Positions 7,279-16,064 of a stretch of DNA of 64,000 nucleotides are shown here, in pieces. A program made the position numbers and the translations under genes. Positions within the stretch are counted from its first letter, which is position 1. Every line of letters begins with the position of its first letter. Source of the stretch: an uncultured Actinomycetes bacterium (GTDB lineage Bacteria > Actinomycetota > Acidimicrobiia > Acidimicrobiales > Acidimicrobilacustridaceae); NCBI GenBank assembly GCA_937876315.1, contig CALEHQ010000043.1:1-64000 (forward strand). The letters are read 5' to 3'. The notes beneath the pieces were generated by a model that searched no databases, was not told where the DNA came from, and saw only the letters and a program-made list of their open reading frames with translations.

Positions 7279-9706
7279 GGCTGGAGTTCTGGGGGGAATC
7301 CGGGTCATTGATCTCACAACAGGGATCGCTGGCCCCATGGCAACAATGCTGCTGGCCGATAACGGCGCGGACGTTGTCAAGGTCGAGTCGCCCGGTGGCG
7401 ACCCCACCCGACTGACCGAATCAGGCGCGCGGGTGTGGGCCCGAGGTAAGCGCAGCATTGAGCTCGACGTGAACGATGCTGTGCAACGCGATCAACTGCT
7501 TGCTCTCATTGATCGAGCCGATGTTCTGGTCGAGAACTTTGATCTTGGCGTCACCGAGTCACTTGGCCTCGACTGGGAAACGCTAAGAGAGCGCAATCCC
7601 CGACTTGTGATGTGTTCCATCACACCGTACGGACGTCACGTCGATTTCAAAGATCGTCCCGGCATCGATGCTCTTGTGGCTGCGCGCACCGGACTGCACT
7701 GGGAACAGCGTGGCTGGGTCGGTACCGCGATCGGTCGTCTCTGCGATCTTCCCGTTGAACTTGACGACCTTGAGATCCCTCACGGGTGTTTCGATGGTCC
7801 CGATCGTGAAGGACCGCTCTTCCCACAGTCGCGATGGCCAAGTCTTGGGGCCGCATTTCTCGCCACAACCGGAATCAGCGCGGCATTGCGCGCACGACTG
7901 CACACCGGCCGAGGTCAGTGGGTCGAAACCTCGCTCCTGCAAGGTGTTCTCGTCAGCACAGCCGGCGGTTGGCAACGACCGGAACATCCCGAGGCCGACG
8001 GCTACATGTGTTGGATCTTTGATCCGCGCGGAAGCAAGGGGCATTTTGAATGCGCCGATGGCAGCTGGATTCAGAACTGGGTACCGAATCCATCCTTCGC
8101 TCTTGGAGTTTCCCAAGGCGATTCAATCAATGTTGATGATCGAATCACCAAGCCCACCGATGATCCTTCTCGAATCGGCCCTGATTACAGCGAGCTCGTA
8201 GTTCTCGCTCACTATCACCCGCAAATGAAAGAGGCCTACGCGAAATACCCCGCGCAGGAGTGGCTTGATGCTGCAGCGCAGGTAGGTATACCGATGCAAC
8301 CAACCCGCCGACCTGAAGATGCGCTCAGCGATCAGGCGCTGATCGATGAAGGAATCGTTTGCACCGTCAATGACCCCGAAGTTGGGCCCATCCGCCAAGT
8401 CGGTCTTGTTTACGCGATGACGAAGACGCCAGGAAAGGTGCAGGGACCAGCGCCAACCGTTGGCCAGCACACCGATGAACTTCTCGCCGAACTCAACATT
8501 CCGTTCGAACGGACACAAACTGGCACGTCGAAACCACTCAAGAGTCCACTCGAAGGAATTTTGGTGCTCGACCTCGGACTGGCCATTGCTGGACCATTCA
8601 GCACGCAGTTGCTTTCCGATCTAGGTGCCACCGTGATCAAGGTGAACACCGTCTATGACATGTTCTGGCACTCGACCCACATCGCCTTCACCGCCAACCG
8701 TGGCAAACAATCAATCTCCATCAACCTCAAAGACCCGCGAGGCCTTGCCGTTCTGCACGAGTTGGTGAAGCGAGCCGATGTCGTCCAGCACAACATGCGC
8801 TACGAGGCCGCGGTTCGCCTTGGCATCGATTACGAATCACTCGTCGAAATCAAGCCTGATCTCATTTATTGCCACAGTTCCGGTTTCGACAAGAGTCGCG
8901 CCCATCTCCCCGGCAACGATCAAACCGGTGCATGTCTTGCTGGCGTTGAGTACGAAGATGGAGGCATGGCTGATGGCGGTAAACCCATCTGGAGCCTCAC
9001 GTCCTTTGGCGATACGGGCAACGGATTCCTCGCTGCCATCGCCATCATCCAAGCAATTACGCATCGTGAGGTCACCGGCGAAGGCCAGTTCCTCTCCACA
9101 TCAATCCTTGCCGCATGTCTCCTCAACACCTCCTATGCATGGGTCAATGCCACAAGCGGTGAAGGTGTCGATCGCCCAAAGGTCGATGGCCTTATGTTCG
9201 GAACTGGCCCGCGCACGCGCCTTTACGAAACAGCCGATCGCTGGCTGTGCCTTGCGGTGCAGAACGACGACCAGTGGTCGACGCTCGAAGCCGTCAGCGG
9301 AATCACACGACTCACATCGCTTACCGATGCAGATGCGATCACTGAACTGAGCACAACCTTCCGCACCCGTACCGCTGTCGAGTGGTTTGATGCACTCGAC
9401 AGCGCTGCTATTCCCTGCGAAATTGAAGACGAAGAGTTCTGCTTACGTCTCTTCGACGACCCGCAGTTCCGTGATGCCGGGCTCGTCACCACAATGCAGC
9501 AGGCCCAGGTCGGAAGTTTCGACCACTTCGCCCATATGTGGACCTTTTCCGACACACCCACACGAATCGCCGGACCACCGCTCGTTGTCGGTCATGACAC
9601 TGTCGACATCATGACTGAACTCGGCATCGACCAACGCGAAATCGATGCTCTGATCGCTGATGGCATTGTCCTTCAGTCCACACTCCGACAGGATCGCGCG
9701 TTATGA
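7277..9706 (+). CDS. Tandem-domain class III CoA-transferase (CaiB/BaiF family)
   Basis: An 809-aa protein made of two CaiB/BaiF modules. The first begins GIRVIDLTTGIAGPMATMLL and the second, near residue 425, begins GILVLDLGLAIAGPFSTQLL; both continue with the GA(D/T)V(V/I)KV signature. Class III enzymes usually move CoA between acids, or act as racemases in the wider family. After GRGQ and GEGQ, family members commonly show an Asp-containing VDVSLLDA-like segment. Here domain 1 reads WVETSLLQG and domain 2 reads FLSTSILAA, so neither has Asp there. The stop overlaps the next gene's start (ATGA), so translation is probably coupled. The start at ATG 7277 is tentative; ATG 7268 is in frame. 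Substrate unknown. Confidence 0.84.
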   Translation: MAGVLGGIRVIDLTTGIAGPMATMLLADNGADVVKVESPGGDPTRLTESGARVWARGKRSIELDVNDAVQRDQLLALIDRADVLVENFDLGVTESLGLDWETLRERNPRLVMCSITPYGRHVDFKDRPGIDALVAARTGLHWEQRGWVGTAIGRLCDLPVELDDLEIPHGCFDGPDREGPLFPQSRWPSLGAAFLATTGISAALRARLHTGRGQWVETSLLQGVLVSTAGGWQRPEHPEADGYMCWIFDPRGSKGHFECADGSWIQNWVPNPSFALGVSQGDSINVDDRITKPTDDPSRIGPDYSELVVLAHYHPQMKEAYAKYPAQEWLDAAAQVGIPMQPTRRPEDALSDQALIDEGIVCTVNDPEVGPIRQVGLVYAMTKTPGKVQGPAPTVGQHTDELLAELNIPFERTQTGTSKPLKSPLEGILVLDLGLAIAGPFSTQLLSDLGATVIKVNTVYDMFWHSTHIAFTANRGKQSISINLKDPRGLAVLHELVKRADVVQHNMRYEAAVRLGIDYESLVEIKPDLIYCHSSGFDKSRAHLPGNDQTGACLAGVEYEDGGMADGGKPIWSLTSFGDTGNGFLAAIAIIQAITHREVTGEGQFLSTSILAACLLNTSYAWVNATSGEGVDRPKVDGLMFGTGPRTRLYETADRWLCLAVQNDDQWSTLEAVSGITRLTSLTDADAITELSTTFRTRTAVEWFDALDSAAIPCEIEDEEFCLRLFDDPQFRDAGLVTTMQQAQVGSFDHFAHMWTFSDTPTRIAGPPLVVGHDTVDIMTELGIDQREIDALIADGIVLQSTLRQDRAL

Positions 9707-10110
9707 CCACCGTTCGTCCACCAATCTTTGACTTCGACGACGCGTTCTTCTGGGAAGGCGCAACAGAGCAAAAGTTACTTATTCGACGCTGCGGGGAATG
9801 TGACACCTTGCGCCATCCGCCCACCCCAATGTGTGCAATCTGCGGTTCAACCAACAACCAAACGACACAATCAGCAGGGAACGGCATCATTCTCACCTGG
9901 ATCGTCTCGCAGCACCCCACTGAACCTGACGCAGAACCTCGCATCGTCATCCTGGTGCAGCTTGATGAAGGCACTCGAATCGTTTCCAACCTCATCGATG
10001 TTGCACCAACCCACGATCAGGTGCTGAACGACAAACGGGTCGAGGTGTGCTTCGTTGACTACGACGGCACCGTCCTTCCGCAGTTCCGTTTGGCAGAGGT
10101 GCAGCCATGA
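9703..10110 (+). CDS. DUF35 Zn-ribbon/OB-fold protein
   Basis: A 135-aa protein with an N-terminal rubredoxin-like zinc ribbon (CGECDTLRHPPTPMCAIC, two CxxC pairs) followed by a predicted OB fold. DUF35 proteins typically sit beside thiolase-like proteins and form complexes with them, for example the Ltp2 retro-aldolase in actinobacterial steroid side-chain degradation and archaeal thiolase/HMG-CoA synthase complexes. Both ends overlap neighbours by 4 nt (ATGA), placing it firmly between the CoA-transferase and the thiolase-like gene. I infer that it is the small partner of the following protein. No membrane segment or signal peptide is visible. Confidence 0.87.
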   Translation: MTTVRPPIFDFDDAFFWEGATEQKLLIRRCGECDTLRHPPTPMCAICGSTNNQTTQSAGNGIILTWIVSQHPTEPDAEPRIVILVQLDEGTRIVSNLIDVAPTHDQVLNDKRVEVCFVDYDGTVLPQFRLAEVQP

Positions 10111-11243
10111 GCCAAACACGCGCAGTCATCGCTGGCATTGGTCACACCGAGTTCTCACAAAACTCGGGACGCTCAACACTGCAACTCGCTGCCGAAGCTT
10201 CACGCGACGCAATTCGCGATGCCGGTTTCTCCCCCGCCGAAGTCGATGGCACCGTCACTTTCTCCATGGACACCAACGACGAGCTCGCCCTTATCCGAAC
10301 GATCGGCGTTCCCATACTGCGATTCTGCGCTCGGACTCGAGGCGGCGGTGGCGGGGCAAGTGCAACCGTTCAACTTGCTGCAGCAGCTGTTGAAAGTGGT
10401 CAGGCTGATGCGGTGCTTGTCTACAGAGCATTCAACGAGCGTTCGGCCCATCGTTTCGGACAGCCGGTTCAGGCCAACCCCGACCCGGCATGGAATTGGG
10501 CAAGCCCCTTCAGTCTCAACACGCCAGCAAAGGTCTACTCACTCACCTTTCAGCGCTACATGTACGAGTTCGGCCTCACCAACGAAGACTTCGGCCGCTA
10601 CACCGTCGTTGCTCGCGACTGGGCCTCAACCAACCCCAATGCTCAGTTCTACGAGCGACCCATCACCCTTCAGGACCACCAAGATTCGCGCTGGATTGTC
10701 GAACCCATCCTCCGAAAACTCGACTGCTGCCTTGAATCCGACGGTGGCGTCGCGCTTCTCATCACCTCCGCCGAACGCGCCGCGGATCATGGCGCCGACG
10801 CAGTTCCGATTCTCGCCTCATCAGCGATACAACTCGAAGGCGGACATGAGATGTTCGCGTATTACTACGAAGACCTTTGCGAATACCCCGAAGGTCGTGT
10901 GCTCGGTCAACAGCTCTTCAACCAGGCAGGCATTACGGCCGACGACATTGATGTCGCCATGATCTACGAGAACTTCAGCCCAATCGTGTTCCTCCAACTC
11001 GAAGCATTTGGCTTCTGTGGGCGCGGCGAGGCAAGCGACTTCATCAAAGATGGCCACATTGGGCGCGGCGGTTCGCTTCCCGTTAATACCAATGGAGGTC
11101 TCTTAGGCGAGGGCTATATCCACGGAATGAACAACATCGTCGAAGGCGTGCGTCAATTACGGGGCGCGTCAGCAAACCAAATCTCCGGAGCTGAGCATGT
11201 TCTCGTTAGCGCCGGCCGTAGCGGCATCATTCTGGGCCGCTGA
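10107..11243 (+). CDS. Thiolase-fold protein lacking the N-terminal catalytic Cys (Ltp2/SCPx-like)
   Basis: A 378-aa thiolase-fold protein. The place of the usual N-terminal catalytic cysteine is taken by a glycine run, GGGGGASATVQLAAAAV (residues 79-95). The C-terminal motif is NTNGGLLGEGYIHGMN instead of the N(G)GGAxxxGHP of true thiolases, although a His is kept. This pattern matches the lipid-transfer/SCPx-like group that includes Ltp2, which cleaves C-C bonds in steroid catabolism in complex with a DUF35 protein. The upstream gene is that partner, overlapping by ATGA. I therefore favour an aldolase-like or decarboxylating role over a beta-ketothiolase. The amidohydrolase begins 15 nt downstream. 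Confidence 0.83.
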   Translation: MSQTRAVIAGIGHTEFSQNSGRSTLQLAAEASRDAIRDAGFSPAEVDGTVTFSMDTNDELALIRTIGVPILRFCARTRGGGGGASATVQLAAAAVESGQADAVLVYRAFNERSAHRFGQPVQANPDPAWNWASPFSLNTPAKVYSLTFQRYMYEFGLTNEDFGRYTVVARDWASTNPNAQFYERPITLQDHQDSRWIVEPILRKLDCCLESDGGVALLITSAERAADHGADAVPILASSAIQLEGGHEMFAYYYEDLCEYPEGRVLGQQLFNQAGITADDIDVAMIYENFSPIVFLQLEAFGFCGRGEASDFIKDGHIGRGGSLPVNTNGGLLGEGYIHGMNNIVEGVRQLRGASANQISGAEHVLVSAGRSGIILGR

Positions 11244-11258
11244 GCAAAAGGAATACTG

Positions 11259-12365
11259 ATGACCATCACCGAATCCAACATTGTCCTGAACCGCACCGGC
11301 GAACGAATCATCTCCGCCGATTCGCATGTCGCAATCACCCAAGATCAGGTCAAGGCCAACCTTGATCCCAAGTTTCATCCCGACTACGACAAAGCCCAGC
11401 AAGCATTCGCTGCGCGTGTTGCCGCCAACATGAGTTCCGCCAAGGTCAATGCCGACGCGATGAAACGAAATCCACATGCCGCATTCAGTCGTCCCGGCTA
11501 CCACACCGCCTTGGACCGACTCGCTGACATGGACGCTGACGGCGTCGACATTGAAGTCATCTATTCCGAGGTCAGCGCTTTCCGCTATATCGGCGATATG
11601 GAGCGCGGCGCGGCCGAAGCTACACGCGCATTTAACGATGTTCTGACTCAATTCGCGTCAGCTGATCCTCGGCGGCTCGTTGTCAGTTACCAGATCCCAA
11701 TTCATGACATTGACGCTGCAGTTACTGAAGTACAGCGGGTCACAGAATTGGGTGCAAAGTCTCTTCAGATTCCCGTGTTCCCGACCGAACTCGGACAGCC
11801 TGACTACTTCGACGAACGCTACGAACCGCTTTGGGCGGCCGTTCAAGAAACCGGCCTTCCGATGTGTTGCCACATCGGTATCAACACAAATCTCGATGAA
11901 CTCACCCGTCGTGACCCAACTCCGCAAAAGGGCATCATGGTGACGATGACTGCTCTCTCCACCGCAGAGGCATTGGGTATGTGGATCCTTACTGGGACGC
12001 TTGAGAAGTTTCCCGACCTGAAACTTGTTTTCGTTGAACCTGGTATTGGCTGGATTGCTCACTACCTCGATCTCATCGATGACATGGTCGTTCGCCAGGG
12101 GTATGTGTATGACAACCTGAGCGAGCTTCCCAGTTTCTACTTCCGCAGAAACATGTGGACGACGTTTGTTGATGAACCACGTTCCATCGAAGCATTGCGT
12201 TACGACGTCGGTGTCGACAACATCATGTGGTCCACCGATTTTCCCCATCCCGTTACGAGTTGGCCCGATTCTCAAGACCTTATTGAGCGGGCCTTCATAG
12301 GGATTCCCCATGAGGAAAAGCGCAAGATTGTCTGCGATAACGCAGTCAAAGTCTGGAACCTGTGA
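11259..12365 (+). CDS. Amidohydrolase family 2 (ACMSD-like) protein
   Basis: A 368-aa TIM-barrel protein of the Amidohydrolase_2 family, related to aminocarboxymuconate-semialdehyde decarboxylase. Visible features are ISADSHV at the N-terminus (metal-site region), CCHIGIN in the middle, VEPGIGWIAHYLDLIDD, and STDFPHPVTSWP near the C-terminus with the conserved Asp. Members decarboxylate or hydrolyse ring-derived acids; the substrate here cannot be read. The ATG is preceded by AAAAGGAATACTG, a good ribosome site. The stop overlaps the GTG of the TetR gene by 4 nt, so the regulator is part of the same transcript. The context suggests a step in the same catabolic route as the CoA-transferase and thiolase-like proteins. 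Confidence 0.85.
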   Translation: MTITESNIVLNRTGERIISADSHVAITQDQVKANLDPKFHPDYDKAQQAFAARVAANMSSAKVNADAMKRNPHAAFSRPGYHTALDRLADMDADGVDIEVIYSEVSAFRYIGDMERGAAEATRAFNDVLTQFASADPRRLVVSYQIPIHDIDAAVTEVQRVTELGAKSLQIPVFPTELGQPDYFDERYEPLWAAVQETGLPMCCHIGINTNLDELTRRDPTPQKGIMVTMTALSTAEALGMWILTGTLEKFPDLKLVFVEPGIGWIAHYLDLIDDMVVRQGYVYDNLSELPSFYFRRNMWTTFVDEPRSIEALRYDVGVDNIMWSTDFPHPVTSWPDSQDLIERAFIGIPHEEKRKIVCDNAVKVWNL

Positions 12366-12952
12366 CAACAACGCGCGCACGTTCAACTGGCCCCTATCTG
12401 GACCGCGACACTCTGATCGCGGCCGCCGCCGAACTCGCTGACACCAACGGATGGAACGAACTCACGATGTCAAAGGTGGCCGAAATGGTCAACCGCCATG
12501 TGAGTTCGTTGTACTCCCATGTCGATGACCTCGACGCGCTACGCAGAGAGGTCGTCCTTCTGGCTGTGACCGAAATCGGCGATGTCGTTTGGGAGGCAAG
12601 CATCGGTCGCAGCGGGGCAGACGCTCTTACCGCTATCGCTCAGGCCGAACGCAACTTCGCTCGCTTACACCCGGGACGCATGGCCGCGCTTCGAGCACAC
12701 CTTGGTGTCGATGACTCCGAGTTCAGGAACCAGGCACTACGCATCGCGGTGCCGATCCGGACCGTGCTCGCTTCATTCGGGCTGAACGAACAACAAGTAG
12801 CTATAGCCCATCGGGTTTTCAGCGCGACCGTTCGCGGCCTGGTCGAACCAGGAACACCGCTCGGCACGTCCGATGACGACATCGCGCTTCAGGCCACGGT
12901 CACCCTCTTTGTCACCGCTCTAGAGAGCGGCAGCTGGCCAACGGTCGAGTAG
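12362..12952 (+). CDS. TetR/AcrR-family transcriptional regulator
   Basis: A 196-aa regulator with an N-terminal helix-turn-helix: LIAAAAELADTNGWNELTM followed by VAEMVNRHVSSLYSHVDD, the typical TetR recognition helix with Tyr. The C-terminal portion resembles the WHG/TetR_C domain that binds small ligands. Start is GTG, overlapping the amidohydrolase stop by 4 nt. It is most likely a local repressor of the five-gene operon it closes, releasing DNA when a pathway CoA-ester or acid binds; this is inference. No operator could be assigned at the operon head, where only 2 nt separate or join the divergent starts. Confidence 0.85.
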   Translation: MTTTRARSTGPYLDRDTLIAAAAELADTNGWNELTMSKVAEMVNRHVSSLYSHVDDLDALRREVVLLAVTEIGDVVWEASIGRSGADALTAIAQAERNFARLHPGRMAALRAHLGVDDSEFRNQALRIAVPIRTVLASFGLNEQQVAIAHRVFSATVRGLVEPGTPLGTSDDDIALQATVTLFVTALESGSWPTVE

Positions 12953-12960
12953 AACCGTCG

Positions 12961-15900
12961 CTAGGCGGGCGTGCCTGATCGAACCGTCGTTGTTGTCGTT
13001 GTCGTTGTCGTTGTCGTTGAACCGGACGAACCTGAGGCGCCCGAACTCGAAGCGGATCCATCGGGAAGCGACTGTGCTTGGCTAATGAGCGTCTGTGCTT
13101 CCTTAACCTTTGCCTGATAGCCAGCGAGATCACCGTTGCGAAGCGCGGTGTCGGCATCGGTCAATGCCCTCGCCGCTTGATCAATCAATTGATCCTTTGT
13201 GGCATTACCGGTAGACGGAATCGTTGTGGTCGTCGTGGGATCACTCGGCACGGATCCGCCATTGGTGGAACCGTTGCTCGTGGTGTCTTCTGGTGAGACC
13301 ACCAACGATTCGAAGGTTTGCGGGTTGGCTCCGGGGAACAGCGTTTGCAACGCTTCACGAAGCGTGGGCTTCATGACGACCTGTCCGCCAAACACAGCGA
13401 TTACCTGCTTGAGTTCAGGAATCGCCGTGTTGTTGTCTGACGACACATACAGCGGACGAATATAGATAATCGAGTTGTTTACCGGAGTCAGCATCAAAGC
13501 ACCGAACTGAGTCCGTGATCCCTGCTGGTTGAGCAATGTCGTGTACTGACTAACCGTCGGGTCAGAAAGAATGTTGGCGTTGACGATTGCAGGACCGTCG
13601 ATGTTGAAACCAGAAGGCATTTGGTAAACAGTCAACTTGCCGTACTGCGCAGGATCGCTGTTTGCGACCATGAACGAAGTGAGCGTCTTCTTAGAGTCGT
13701 CCTCGGAGAACGGGACAAACGGACGCAGCATCACAAAAGATTCGGTTTCCTCGCCTGGAAGTCGAATCAGCGAATACACGGGGCTGATGCGCGCTTCTCT
13801 CGTTCGCACGATAGTCGTGCCATTCACTGTTTGAGTAGAAGCAACAACCGCAGCTGATCCATTCACCGAAGAACCTGGATCCTGCGCAACGGACCAACTT
13901 GATGACTTCTCGTAGAACGAATTCGGGTCGCTGATGTGATAGCGGCCGAACATATTGGTCTGCACACGAAAGAGATCTTCCGGATAGCGCCAATGTGCTT
14001 TAAGTTCGGCAGGCATCTCGTCGACACCCGCAAACAAGGCCGGGAAGGCCTTTTGATAGGCGTTGACGATCGGATCTGAAGGATCGACGATGTAGAGCTT
14101 CACTGTGCCGTCATAGGCATCGACCACGCCCTTGACCGAGTTGCGGACATAGTTAAAGCGCTTGCCGCCTAGGTCACTGCCAGCTGGAAGCCCGCTTGAA
14201 TCGGCACGCTGCGCGTTCGGATAACGATCAGTTGTTGTATATCCGTCGCAGATGTAAACGATTCGTCCGTCTTTGATCACCGGATATGGATCGCTGTCGA
14301 ACTGCATGAACGGAGCGACTGCTTCAACCCGCTGGCGGATATCACGCTGGTACACGATGCGGGAATCAGACGTGAGGAAGTTTGAGACAACAAGGTTCCA
14401 GTCCGAGAACTTCAGTCCGTAAGCGGCCTTCTTGAAGAAAGAATCAAGTTTCACGCCGCCAGAGCCAGAGTACTCAGTGAACTTGGTTTGTCCGTCGGCC
14501 TCAATGAAATCGATTTCCTCACGGGTTGCATTCGTAATCGCAAAGCCCGTCACATTCTCGCCGTAATACAACTGCGGAGTTGAAACTTCTACAGCCATTC
14601 GCGATGTATCGGTGACCTGAGGAACATTCCTGATCAAGAAATCGGGACGACCTTGTGTCGTCGTTGCGTTAGCCGGAGCAAGAGCCACGCCGTATCCGTG
14701 GGTATAGGCCAAGTGCCGACCTTCCCATGAACTCTGTGGAATCTGCCCAACATTGAGATCACGGCTACCGATGATCACCTGCGTGTTGGCGATTTCACCA
14801 GAAGGGGTCTTGATCGGATAGCGATCAACATCGAGTTCGTTGAAACGAAGTTGTGAGTACTGGCTTTGCAAACGCTGGTAGGTCGGTTCAACGATCGTCG
14901 GATCAAGCAACCGGATATTTCGAATCGTTCCCGGGTTCTCATTGACGTTTTGCGTCGCAACCGATTTGTCTTGATTGTAAATAAACGGTTTGGTGTCGAC
15001 TTCGCTGAGACCCAAAGCGGTTCTCGTCGCACTGATGTTGTGGTCGATGTATGGCATCTCTCGAGTTGATTCCTCGGGTTCCACCACGAAGCGTTGAATA
15101 AACGCCGGATAGGCAACACCGGCAACCACCGAGATGAGCGCCCAAAGCCCGACCGCAACAACTGGAAGCGTCCAACCACGTCGCCAAATATTTGCGATGA
15201 AAAGCCCAAACGACAAGATGGCGATGAAGAGCAGGAGATAAATCGCAGGAAGTTGCGCCTTGACGTCGGTGTACGTTGCGCCGTCGACCGTTCCGCGAGT
15301 GGAGTACGTAAGCGCAAAACGCTGCAACCAATAATCAGCAGCCTTCACTAATGCCAGCAACCCAAGCAACACAGAAATATGCGCCTTGACCTGAGGGGTG
15401 ACTCGCTCCCCAGTGGTCTGCAGTCGGATGCCTCCGTTGAGGTAATGAGCGACGACAGCCACGATAAGCAAAATGATGCCGGCTGCGAACAACCAATTTA
15501 CTACGGATGTGTAGAACGGAAGCTTGAAGACGTAGAACCCAACATCGGTTTGGAACGTTTGATCGTTCACCCCGAAGCTTCCGCCGTTGCGGAAAAGGAT
15601 CCACTGGTTCCACTCGCCCGACATTCCCAATCCGGCGAAAAGCGCAAGAACAAACGAAACGACGACGCGAACGGTCTTGGTTCGTTGACCAATCGTCTCG
15701 TGATAGCGCTCAAGTAATTCGTCTTCTGGTCCGGTCGGGCGAACCTTCGGACCGATGCGGTCAGCAACCACCAAGTTGATGAGCACCATCACAAAAAAAG
15801 CTGCGGTGAAAATTGCACCAAGTGCGATCTTTGCGCCGAGCACACCGGCGAAGACTGATCGAAGACCCAACGAGTCGAACCACATCCAGTCGGTCCAGAA

Positions 15901-16017
15901 GCCGGCGAGGCCGCGTAACGACAGGAACAGAACAAAGACCACCACCGCGGTCACGATGAGGGCAAGGCGACCTCGAGAAATACGGCGACGCTGGGGCATG
16001 TCAGTTGGGGTACGCAT
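12961..16017 (-). CDS. UPF0182 family integral membrane protein
   Basis: A 1018-aa membrane protein of the UPF0182 family (COG1615), widespread in Actinobacteria and without a known reaction. The N-terminal third has about seven hydrophobic segments, starting with LALIVTAVVVFVLFLSLRGL. The remainder is a large, probably extracytoplasmic domain with family landmarks such as the AYTHGYGVALAPANA and RFNYVRNSVKGVVDAYDGTV stretches. The tail is low-complexity with TTTTTIPSTG and a final 11-residue poly-Thr run. I chose ATG 16015-16017 because GGGGG lies just upstream; the longer open frame would run into the next gene. In M. tuberculosis the homologue sits beside a PDZ protein, and here that protein is two genes upstream. 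Confidence 0.92.
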   Translation of the reverse strand: MRTPTDMPQRRRISRGRLALIVTAVVVFVLFLSLRGLAGFWTDWMWFDSLGLRSVFAGVLGAKIALGAIFTAAFFVMVLINLVVADRIGPKVRPTGPEDELLERYHETIGQRTKTVRVVVSFVLALFAGLGMSGEWNQWILFRNGGSFGVNDQTFQTDVGFYVFKLPFYTSVVNWLFAAGIILLIVAVVAHYLNGGIRLQTTGERVTPQVKAHISVLLGLLALVKAADYWLQRFALTYSTRGTVDGATYTDVKAQLPAIYLLLFIAILSFGLFIANIWRRGWTLPVVAVGLWALISVVAGVAYPAFIQRFVVEPEESTREMPYIDHNISATRTALGLSEVDTKPFIYNQDKSVATQNVNENPGTIRNIRLLDPTIVEPTYQRLQSQYSQLRFNELDVDRYPIKTPSGEIANTQVIIGSRDLNVGQIPQSSWEGRHLAYTHGYGVALAPANATTTQGRPDFLIRNVPQVTDTSRMAVEVSTPQLYYGENVTGFAITNATREEIDFIEADGQTKFTEYSGSGGVKLDSFFKKAAYGLKFSDWNLVVSNFLTSDSRIVYQRDIRQRVEAVAPFMQFDSDPYPVIKDGRIVYICDGYTTTDRYPNAQRADSSGLPAGSDLGGKRFNYVRNSVKGVVDAYDGTVKLYIVDPSDPIVNAYQKAFPALFAGVDEMPAELKAHWRYPEDLFRVQTNMFGRYHISDPNSFYEKSSSWSVAQDPGSSVNGSAAVVASTQTVNGTTIVRTREARISPVYSLIRLPGEETESFVMLRPFVPFSEDDSKKTLTSFMVANSDPAQYGKLTVYQMPSGFNIDGPAIVNANILSDPTVSQYTTLLNQQGSRTQFGALMLTPVNNSIIYIRPLYVSSDNNTAIPELKQVIAVFGGQVVMKPTLREALQTLFPGANPQTFESLVVSPEDTTSNGSTNGGSVPSDPTTTTTIPSTGNATKDQLIDQAARALTDADTALRNGDLAGYQAKVKEAQTLISQAQSLPDGSASSSGASGSSGSTTTTTTTTTTTVRSGTPA
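12984..13018 (-). repeat. Short tandem repeat encoding poly-Thr tail
   Basis: On the plus strand this is a GTCGTT hexamer repeated about four to five times with one GTT variant. On the coding minus strand it reads alternating ACG and ACA codons, giving 11 consecutive threonines near the C-terminus of the UPF0182 protein. It is in frame, so changes in copy number would shorten or lengthen the tail by whole codons. Confidence 0.8.
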
Positions 16018-16064
16018 GGACCCCCAGCCTACGGGCGTTCCGGACCTATTCCGGGTCGGGCCGT

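Noticed and set aside
12984-13018. CRISPR or non-coding tandem repeat
   Set aside because: The unit is 6 nt and in frame inside the UPF0182 gene, giving poly-Thr.
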